From positions 22,920,120 through 22,984,119 of the forward strand of contig CM055066.1 of the NCBI GenBank assembly GCA_029204045.2: a stretch of 64,000 bases of DNA. The letters run 5' to 3'. Made by a program: the position numbers and the translations under genes. The stretch is from Tillandsia leiboldiana. Lineage: Eukaryota > Streptophyta > Magnoliopsida > Poales > Bromeliaceae. Position 1 is the stretch's first letter. The number at the start of each line of letters is the position of its first letter. Positions 55,795-64,000 of the stretch are shown here, piece by piece. The notes below the pieces were generated by a model, which searched no databases, was not told the DNA's origin, and saw only the letters and a list, made by a program, of their open reading frames with translations.

Positions 55795-58328
55795 TGTCAC
55801 ACCCCGGGTGTAAACCAGAACCCGGGCCCGTCCACAGATCCGCCGTGCACACATTATTTCCTGTGTACACGAAGCGCTGGTAACCTGCTCAGATATAAAA
55901 GATATAGATAAAGGAGCATAAAACAGAGCTAAAATAAAGCTACTACATCTCAGACTACAGCTGGAAAGTAAAAAGCATAATAAAAACTCTCAAAATACAA
56001 GTGTCTCTCCCAGCTCACCAAATAAGTACAAACAGCTGGCAAGAGCCAGACCCAAAATAAACTACAACTGTATGAGAAAAGAAAGGGTACAACTGATACA
56101 CGACTAAGCTCGAAGTCAGGGTAGATGAACTATCTAATCCGCTATCTGCTTACCTCGATCTGCCCGAGACGGCCCTGCAACTCCCGCAGAAGACTCTGCA
56201 AAACAAAGGGGGAAAAGGAAAGAGAGACAATGGGGGTGAGAACTACTATAAAGAACAGTAACCTCCCCTAGTGGGAAAACCTCAAACTCTGACGTGCCCA
56301 CTAGGACTACTAGAGGCAAAAAGGGAAAGAACAGTAGTAAGCTATAAAGGCTACTGATAAGGAAAACTATCACTACTATGCCTCTAAATGCAGTATCAAA
56401 AGAAATGACTGTATGAATGCATCAGAAATAAATATCTGTCCGAATAACCCAATCATGTCCCACCAGTAAAACTGGCATTGCCTGCTCAGCGGAATCTGCA
56501 CACATGGCTCGAAACCGCGGGATCGGCCCACATGGCTCGCATCCCAAAATAAGTATCAGACCGGCACACAAGGCTGGGTCCAAAAGCCTACCTCCGGAGT
56601 GGCACTCGAGGGGAGCGACCCACACGAGTAAAGTATCTCAGTAACAAGTATCTCTGTATAGCAGGACTTTGATCATGACTATGATCAAAGTGGAAAACTC
56701 CGTCCACTAAAAGAAACCCCGATCCCCAATCTGGTATAATAAAACTCAATAAGTGGGAAACTCCATCCACTAGAGAAATCTGATACCCAATCTTATGCAT
56801 GAGTAAAACATCCGGTCAACCGCCCAATGTCCGCGGTCGCCGCAACACCCCACAAGTCCAAATCTGATAAAGTAATCAACATCTGGCTAACCGCCTAATG
56901 TCCGCGGTTACCACAATGCCCCACAGTCCATAATCGAGTCCAACCTAACCCTGACTCGATGACCTCGACTACACTATCCCATACTCCTGCTCTAACTCGA
57001 GCAATATGCAACTGAATAGAAAGGAGAATAGCTAAACATGGTTTCTCCTAAGTCATGTCCCAATATGATAGTGTAGCAGTAAATAGTGGCCTAACTAGAT
57101 GTCCAAATAAACATGCAATTGTCCTTCACTTAGTAAAATAAATGCAATTATCCATGAAATAAAGCATGCTAGCAACAAATCATCACGATGGCCTAAGTAC
57201 CCTATGTACTAGTGAGTCATATGCATAATATCCACAAAATTACTAATATAGCCTTTACTCTCTCAGGTGATAATACCACTCTAATTCATTAAGCCATTTG
57301 TAAGCAAGTACTAACATATGTCCCATCTATCTCACATAAGCATGCAAATATTGTTCAAGGGGTGTAATTAGCTTCCTAACATGGAAAACACTCCAATAAG
57401 CCTAGTGGGTAGTCAAAAGTAACAGATTCGCAATAGCACCCACCTCGAAGAGCCGAACAGTCCAAAGTCCCACGGCTGATAATACCCAGAAATCTCAATC
57501 TCCAAATCCAACGGGTCCAACAATACTCGCAAGCTCTCCTGGGTACAACACAAGATTCACTGTTACACTTTATTCAAAAAATTAACCAAGTATACACAGT
57601 CTGAAATTCAGTGCCAAAGATACAATTATTTCACCTGCTGAAAGGGCTCCGAAAAATCCAATAAAAATACTATAGCGATCCTCGCGTCGAGATCTTCGAA
57701 ACGGGAACCTGCACGTCCAATTCCGAGCCCCGTAGGCCAAGTTACAAATTCCACAACACAGGGTGCACACAACCTCATAACAACATATCTGTAATCCCAT
57801 ACACAGTTAAGGGAGAAAATTATACCTCCGGGCAAGCCTCAGAAAAATCCAAGAAAAATACTGTGAAAATCCTTGCATCGAGTAGATGAACAAAATGCTA
57901 AGGCTCGTCTCAATCCGATGTCCGAGCATGGAGAAAACCCCAAAACAATCCGCTGTCCTTGAAAAACCCCACAGAAAATAGGGGTCCCAGTAAGCATGGA
58001 AAAACTCCTCGAAATGTGCGAAACGAGGAAATGCAGAAAGCACCAAGATCGTAGCCTTACCTGTCGCGGATCCAACGGCGAAGAAATCGCTCGAAAAGGT
58101 GGTCGGAGTAGGCCGGGGGAGCTCGCGCACCGAAACACGATGGAAGAAACACCTGCGAAAGAACGTCGCGACGCGCCAAGAAAATGGGAATCTCGAAAAG
58201 CATGCTGCTTAAAATCCCCAAACTCCGCAGCCGGATGCAGAACTGCACGAGGAACAACTTATCTGAAGAAATCCGAGAGAGAAAAGGCTTAGAACAGTGA
58301 AAAAGCCCACTGTGAAGTGAGTTCGGGC

Positions 58329-58336
58329 TATATAAA
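58329..58336 (-). promoter_or_regulatory. TATA box of S8
   Basis: The minus strand reads TTTATATA in GGCCTTTATATAGCCC. A 13-bp inverted repeat (58376-58388 with 58404-58416) lies about 40 bp upstream on that strand. Confidence 0.65.
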
Positions 58337-58511
58337 GGCCCACACAAACAAATGGTTTAATTCCATTTGTGTCCCCGGTTTCGGGCGCTGGACCACATTT
58401 CGGGCGCCCGAAACCGATGGCACACCTTACCGCAAAAACCTGCCCGAATCGCCCGGGAGCCGCCACGTCACCCGCACAGCAAGCAGCTGTGCGGGGCGGG
58501 CCAGGAGCGGC

Positions 58512-59020
58512 CACGTGGCTCTCCCGGGGGCCGACGCGTGTCCCGCACAGCAAACAGCTGTGCGGGGCGCGCGTGCTGTCGCCACGTGGCACCTACCCAG
58601 TCAAACGGGTAGGTGGCGCCCACGAGTGGCAGCGCGCCACGTGTCCCGACACTGTCGCGGTCACACGTGCGGGCAGGCGCCGCTTTGGCCGCCTGCCACG
58701 CATGCGCCCCGAGGCGCCCGCCCGCGCCCCCGTGCGCCGCGCCTCGTGAGCCCGCGAATGGCACGCCGACACGTGTCCCCTGCACCCGGTCCACGCACCC
58801 CACTTCGGGTTCCGTGGACCGCGCCGCGTTCACCGACCAACCGGGGGCTGCCACGTGTCCCCCGCCCTGGTCCATGCACCTTCGCGCCAAACCCCGTGGA
58901 CCGCGCACTCTGCGCCGGCCAATCAGCACCTGACACATGTCCAGCGCCGGGCCTATGCACCCAGCCGCGCCTCTCTGTGGACCGAGTGCTGTGGACCGTC
59001 CAATAACGGGCCGCCACGTG
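58512..59020 (-). promoter_or_regulatory. S8 U3 module cluster
   Basis: CACGTG at 58512, 58583, 58638, 58770, 58852 and 59015. On the minus strand the modules beginning at 59020 and 58857 have RTTGG 16 bp on and CGGTCCAC 15 bp further. The one at 58775 has ATTCG at the same spacing. Confidence 0.68.
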
Positions 59021-59352
59021 GCATGCCGGCGGTCCACGGCCCCTCCCATGCACCAAAAGCCAATAAAAACTTCCGGGAGTCCGTTTTTGGGCATCCGGAC
59101 ACAGAATCAAACAAGCAAATAGCCGTTTTCAAGCGTTTTTCCGTGCTGAATCCAATTCCAACCTTTGTTTGGCCAAAAACCTTTTCAAATTTTCGGCAAA
59201 TGCAACTGAAGGCCAATACAGCAAAAGATACCTCACAGGGTCCATTTGTGGCATCCCTTTGATGCACTATGGGCCAGACACACCAACAATAGGTGTTCTA
59301 CACAATGGATTCATCAGAAAAGTTGCATGGGATTCGGGACCACTACATTAGA

Positions 59353-59460
59353 TACCCCAAGAATTTAAACATCCAAACTCAAATAGAGAGATAGAGTTTA
59401 TACTCACCATGACATTTACAAAATCAGATATGTATTAAGATAAGCAATCAAAGCAATTCA
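59353..59460 (-). other. K7 internal sequence between S8 and E9
   Basis: It continues 55794 after removal of S8; AT-rich and non-coding. It ends ATTCA, the expected E9 target site. Confidence 0.6.
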
Positions 59461-62170
59461 TGTCACGCCCCGGGGGATTATTTTTAGCGGAAACGAAATA
59501 CAAAAGGTTGGTATTTTTTTTTTGAAAACCTTCTTCCCCAGCGCGCGCCCAGATCCGCCGCATATACAGGATCACTCTACAAACGGACAGAGTCTCCCCT
59601 GTATATGCACGGCGTCACGGTTTGTACAATGTCCAATAGCGGGTAACCATTCAATCACAACAATCCAGACATACAACCATTTACAATGCGCTGAATAAAA
59701 CACACGGCCGTTTAGTTTGAAAGGATAAATCCACAGTTTTTGAAACGGTGCCCACCCGGCACCCATATTTTGAAAACCCTTTTCAAAAGCAACATAAACC
59801 CAGGGGTTTTGGAAAGCAGTGCCCACACGACACTTAGGTTTTGAAAATCCATTTTCGCAAGCCATAAATCCACAAGGTTTTGAAAACGGTGCCCACACGA
59901 CACCCGAGTGTTTAAAATGATAGTTTTCGCAATCTTTTCTTTTGTTTGCTCTTTTATTTTCCAAAGCGGCCCACAGAGATGAAAGGAAAAATAAATAATT
60001 TGATAATCACCATACCGACATCCACACCGACCCCACGAGGGTATCGAGAACTACACCACAGTCTACAAAGTAATAAATGGAATGCGGAAGAAAGGAATAA
60101 AGTACTGTTCAGGTCTCCAGGGATCCAGAATCCCTTGCCGCGGCCTCACCGTCGCCTAACTCTCCCCCCGGTAGGACCCTGTCGCAAAGTGGGAAGTCAG
60201 CGACTAAACAAAAATGATAATAGTGAGCAGGTAAAGAAAACGTCCAACCGTAGCCTATCCGGAGCAACCACCCTCGCAAGGGAAAAGTAAAGTCAAACAC
60301 CTGTAAACCTGCACTACCAATACCCGATCCCATCGGACAACTAAACCGACGGACCGCACCGCGCCCAAGTCGGACAACTAAACCGAATGGGTCGCACCGC
60401 TCCCACGTCGGACAACTAAACCGGCGGGTCGCACCGCTCTCACCTTGGCGCATCCAAGCCCCACAACTAAAGAGGCCCCACTCCGTCCTGTGGGTATACA
60501 CGGGTCATCGACCACTTTTTCGGAAAAGCGCACCCTTTGCGGTGGCCAAACCGCAGGTGCGCGTGCTGCAGCCTCGAGCAAAACAATCAAAATACCAACC
60601 GTACTCGAGGAGAAGATATAACCTTTATCATGTTAGCAATAGGATATATATAATCAAGATTAAAACTATAACCGCTAACCCGGTAGCAACATGGTATGTA
60701 ATCAAGAGTAAACTATCACCGCTATCTTGGTAGCAACATTCTATGTAAACAAGAGTAGAATTATAACATGCGTAATCCTAAGTGCAACCATAATATGTGT
60801 ACTCGAGAGTAAAACAAAGGTACGTGTAATCAAGAGTAAAACGATCGTCGGAACTCCGACGCTACACACCACAATAAAACCCACCTTTCACTTGTAGCGT
60901 TCAACGCTCGACTCCCCCGCGTCCCGGCACGCTCCCCGAAGCTACAAAAAGGATCCCCGGGCGGAGAAGTCAAAACCCACTAAACGCGACCCAAAGAAGA
61001 GCCCCAAACACCAACCGGCTCCCGTCTCGGAACGGCCCTCGGCTCCGACGACGGCGACAAAACCCCCGCGCCGCCATGCTGCCCGCGCGGCGCCTCGCAT
61101 GGCGCCCAGCCTGCGCGGTGCATGGCCTGCATGCGCGGGCTGCCCCGCGCGGCGCACAGTCTGCATGTGCGGGCTGCCCCGCGCGGCGCACAGCCTGCAT
61201 GCGCGGGCTGCCCCGCGCGGCGCACAGCCTGCATGCGCGGGCGGCCTCGCGCGGCGCCCCGGCGTGCCGGCGGCCCCGCGCGGCGCCCCTGCGTGCGGGC
61301 GGACCCGCGCGGCGCCCCTGCGTGCGGGGGGCCCCGCGCGGCGCCCCTGCGTGCGGGCGTCCCCGCGCGGCGCCCCCGCATGCGGGCGGCACGCTCGGGG
61401 GAGCTGCCCGCAGGCTCGGGCGGCCCCGCGCAGCATCAAGCCCGCGCGGGTGCCCTGCCGGCGGGTGGCTCGCCCCACCCCCTCCTCCACCTTCGACGAT
61501 TCCAAGAAAAATCCCTCCCCTCGCTCGCAACAAGAAACGACCAAGTAAAAACGAATGCACGGCTCACCTTGTTTTCGTAGGCACCGGGCGAAGGAGAAGG
61601 ATCGTCCTCTTCGCGTTCGTCAGATTTTTGCGGGGAGGCGCTCGATCTCTTGTTTTCCACGCCGAACGATGGGAAGGAAAGGAGTTTGGGGGAAACGTTC
61701 CTCGTCTGCGCTCGTACGCCAAGATGAGGGAAGAGGAGGTTCGAAACCTAATTCCCAAAGCCAAATAATTAGTCGTTCTGGCACAATGGGATTTAAACCC
61801 TAAATCCCAAGTGCCCATTAAACGATCAGGCGAATAAGCAGTGGGGATAAATCCCAAACCTCAAACAGCAAACTCTAAATCGATTTGGGTGCGAACCAGG
61901 GATCCGGTCCGCCTCGATAACCGCGCGAGTTGTCCAAACTGTAAGGCACCTTCCCGAATTTATTACGGGAGATTCCGGAGTCGGAATCCTAAACCGATCG
62001 CGCCGCCGGTCTCCGTTTCGCGAGCTTTATTATCCAAAAATACCTGCGAGCCCCGACGGTCTGCCTAGAAACAAAGAAAAATAAGTCACACCCCGGACCC
62101 CTTAGTCGGAAAGCGGTTCACTAAAATTCAAAGGAAAGTCCAAAAAGACAAAAAACCCGCGGTTATCACA
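59461..62170 (-). repeat. E9 3' LTR (2.71 kb)
   Basis: On the minus strand it starts TGTGATAACCGCGGG at 62170 and ends CCCCCGGGGCGTGACA at 59461. It has an 11-bp U5 stem GCATATACAGG/CCTGTATATGC (59560-59570 with 59599-59609) and a GC-rich tandem array. Long GC-rich frames at 60942-61768 are repeat artefacts. No gene. Confidence 0.8.
61107..61390. repeat. GC-rich tandem arrays, 34-bp then 29-bp period
   Basis: GCTGCCCCGCGCGGCGCACA recurs at 34-bp spacing (61141, 61175, 61209). Then CGCGCGGCGCCCCTGCGTG recurs at 29-bp spacing (about 61282, 61311, 61340). All units share CCGCGCGGCG. Confidence 0.85.
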
Positions 62171-62185
62171 CCACTTACCACTTAA
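62171..62185 (-). other. E9 polypurine-rich junction
   Basis: The minus strand reads TTAAGTGGTAAGTGG before the LTR start. It is less pure than in the other elements, so the exact tract is uncertain. Confidence 0.55.
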
Positions 62186-62204
62186 AAATGAGTTTTGTCC
62201 TCAA

Positions 62205-64000
62205 AACTCAAACCCGGGTGGTGTTGAAAAGGTCGGGGTAGCACTCCCTCATTTTTTATTCCGGCTCCCATGTTGCTTCTCGTTCCTCATGGTTGCTCCA
62301 GAGTACCTTCACGTAGGGGATGGTTCGATTTCGCAGTGCTTTGGTCTCCCAGGTCTTGCTGTAGGCTCTGCCAAAACTTCGAGACGAAGCGGGTGTCTCT
62401 ATCTGAGGTGATCGATGCCGGCACTCCATGCAGTCTCACGATCTCGCTGAGGTAGGCCTGTGCCAATCGCTCTCTGGTCCAGGTTGTGTGGATGGGTAGA
62501 AAATGTGCTGACTTGGTTAGCCGGTCCACAATGACCCAAATCGCGTCGTGCCCCTGCGGTGAACGTGGAAATCTAGTGACAAAGTCCATGGTGATTTGAT
62601 CCCGCTTCCACTTCGGCACTGGTAAGGGCTGTAATTTTCCCGCCGGCCGTTGATGCTCTGCCTTTATCTGGTGACATACCAGGCAATGAGCTACATGTCG
62701 TGTCACGTCCCCCTTCAGCTTAGGCCACCAGAAGGTCTGCTTGAGGTCCCTGTACATCTTCGTGCCCCCTGGGTGCGCCGCATAAGGGGCGCGGTGTGCC
62801 TCCGCCAGAATTTCCTCCTTCAATTCCGGCGAATCTGGGACGCAGAAACGCCCGCGGAACCGCATGATGCCATCACCACCCACTACAAAGTCGTTCTCCT
62901 GGTCCGGGTGGATCTTGTCTCGCACGAGCTGTAAGTGCGGGTCCGTCAGTTGTCCTTCTCGGATTTTCTCGAAAAGCTTCGGCTTGACCACCAACGCTGT
63001 CAGTTGTGCAACTGTGCCCGCTGGTACCACCTCCAACCTCAGTCGAGAGAATTCCGCGATCAAGGTGCTCTGTTCAGTTATCGCGCGTGCCGACGCCTCT
63101 TCCGGTTGCCCCTTTCTGCTCAAAGCGTCCGCCACCACATTTGCCTTCCCGGGGTGGTATTGAATTGTTAGATCGTAATCCTTCAATAACTCAAGCCACC
63201 GCCTCTGCCGCAGATTTAGCTCCATTTGGGTGAACAGATACTTAAGACTTTGGTGGTCCGAAAAGACGTTACAGTGGACACCAAAGAGGTAGTGCCTCCA
63301 TAACTTTAGAACAAAGACCACTGCAGCCAGCTCCAAATCGTGTATCGGGTAATTCCTTTCGTAGTCCTTCAACTGTCTGGAAGCATAGGCTATCACTTTC
63401 CCCTGTTGCATCAATACACCCCCAAGGCCGATCCTCGATGCGTCGCAGTACACTTCATAGTCCTCCCCGGGTATTGGTAGTACAAGAATCGGGGCCCTGG
63501 TCAGCCTTCTTTTTAGTTCCTCGAAGCTCTCCTGGCATTTTGCTGTCCATATGAACTTCTCCCCTTTTCTGGTCAACCGGTTCAAAGGGGTAGCAATTTT
63601 CGCGAAACCTTCGACGAAGCGTCTATAATATCCTGCCAGGCCCAGGAAACTGCGGACCTCCGTCACAGTCGTCGGCGGCTGCCAGTTGCTCACCGATTCC
63701 ACCTTCTTGGGGTCCACGGCGATTCCTTTTGCCGAAATCACGTGCCCTAGGAACCCCACCTCGCGTAGCCAGAATTTGCACTTTTTGAGTTTAGCGAACA
63801 GCTTCTGCTCCCTGAGGGTTTGGAGAATCGTTCGTAAATGGTCCTCGTGCTCCTCGTCGGTGGTTGAATAGATCAGGATGTCGTCGATGAAGACCACTAC
63901 GAACCGGTCCAAGAAAGGTCTGAAGATCCGATTCATCATGTCCATAAAGACGGCGGGGGCGTTCGTAAGTCCGAACGGCATAACCGTGAACTCGTAGTGG
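62205..64000 (-). pseudogene. E9 RT, RNase H and integrase with internal deletion
   Basis: It enters from the right edge within RT (residues from the Met at 63981): FIDD at 31-34, KCKFWLREVGFLGHVIS, YYRRFVEGF. RNase H keeps all three usual acids (CDAS, DLELAAVV, FSDHQSL). Integrase keeps the zinc finger (HRAPYAAHPGG to CLVCHQ) and two catalytic Asp (MDFVT, SDRDTRF), then breaks off after KFWQSLQQ. A deletion removes the third catalytic residue (Glu) and most of the C-terminal half. The frame shifts and ends at 62287. In another frame the C-terminal IPYVKVLW..NHEEREATWEPE text is still readable at 62205-62345. Enzymatically dead as integrase; RT and RNase H look intact here. Confidence 0.9.

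Larger units (their letters stand above)
55795..59347 (-). mobile_element. S8: complete solo LTR, family C (3.55 kb)
   Basis: On the minus strand it starts TGTAGTGGTCCCG at 59347 and ends ACACCCGGGGTGTGACA at 55795. The duplication TTAGA is perfect (55790-55794 and 59348-59352). The same family as the E3 LTR; it fixes the true start of that LTR. It has six CACGTG between 58512 and 59020, a hairpin-forming CCCGCACAG/CTGTGCGGG motif twice (58471-58496, 58542-58566), two leader modules (57930-57828, 57725-57640) and a U5 hairpin at 55845-55870. Confidence 0.92.
54376..59460 (-). mobile_element. K7: Ty1/copia-type 3' end, split by S8
   Basis: 3' LTR 54376-55589 (minus strand TGTTAAGGATTTTAT to CCCCTATTCA), polypurine tract, then non-coding internal sequence 55590-55794 and, after S8, 59353-59460, where E9 interrupts. 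The AAAGGGGGAGATTGTTAAGG junction and the TTCACCCCCTCTAGGTGG text near the LTR end are typical of plant copia elements of the SIRE/Maximus kind. No copia gene is in the window. Confidence 0.78.
59461..64000 (-). mobile_element. E9: Ty3/gypsy element, 3' half
   Basis: 3' LTR 59461-62170, polypurine-rich junction, pol remnant to the window edge, minus strand. The 5' half lies right of the window. It is a different LTR family from B, C and T: no G-box modules seen, but the same GGGGCGTGACA end. Confidence 0.85.

Noticed and set aside
56134..56373. 79-codon minus-strand hydrophobic frame that looks like a signal peptide or membrane segment
   Set aside because: Part of the S8 LTR; the equivalent part of the E3 LTR does not preserve it as an open frame with the same start.
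60942..61768. GC-rich frames of 130-230 codons on both strands
   Set aside because: They are produced by the 34-bp and 29-bp tandem arrays in the E9 LTR.

Overview
The window is nuclear DNA of a flowering plant, and essentially all of it is retrotransposon. I found no host gene, tRNA, rRNA or CRISPR array. The evidence is: Ty3/gypsy gag-pol with Del/Tekay-like reverse transcriptase, initiator-methionine tRNA primer sites (TGGTATCAGAGC), a Ty1/copia LTR, 2.5-4.2 kb LTRs, nested insertions with 5-bp target duplications, and a 100-N scaffold gap. The species cannot be named from this.

Layout, with labels used below. The oldest layer is E4 (+), a gypsy element whose pieces are 20057-21967, 45729-47298 and 51378-54375. 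Its 5' LTR was hit by E2 (-, 7569-7773 plus 14621-20056, continuing left of the window). E2's reverse transcriptase gene carries E1 (-, 1-7568) and an LTR remnant X (7774-8021 plus 14496-14620), and X encloses E3 (+, 8022-14480). E4's gag carries solo LTR S5 (+, 21968-24073 plus 43598-45723), which encloses T (+, 24074-34222), a young element with only a gag gene. E4's polymerase gene carries solo LTR S6 (-, 47299-51372). E4's 3' LTR carries copia element K7 (-, 54376-55794 plus 59353-59460), which holds solo LTR S8 (-, 55795-59347) and gypsy E9 (-, 59461 to beyond the right edge).

The block 34660-43927 (T') repeats 25234-34559 on the other side of the 100-N gap, including the sequence flanking T. 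It is best read as one locus assembled twice.

How the parts fit. E1 and E4 share the same decayed polymerase although the two ends of E1 are about 99% identical, so this family was moved by proteins made elsewhere. T encodes only Gag. E3, E2 and E9 once encoded full polyproteins but carry stops, frameshifts or deletions. These families share non-coding architecture: a tripartite promoter module repeated upstream of an inverted repeat and TATA box, a U5 hairpin, a splice-acceptor-like site just before the gag start, and about 160 nt after the primer site a hairpin with a self-complementary six-base loop. That hairpin looks like a genome-dimerisation or packaging signal. It lies inside a predicted leader intron and is the most interesting candidate system here.
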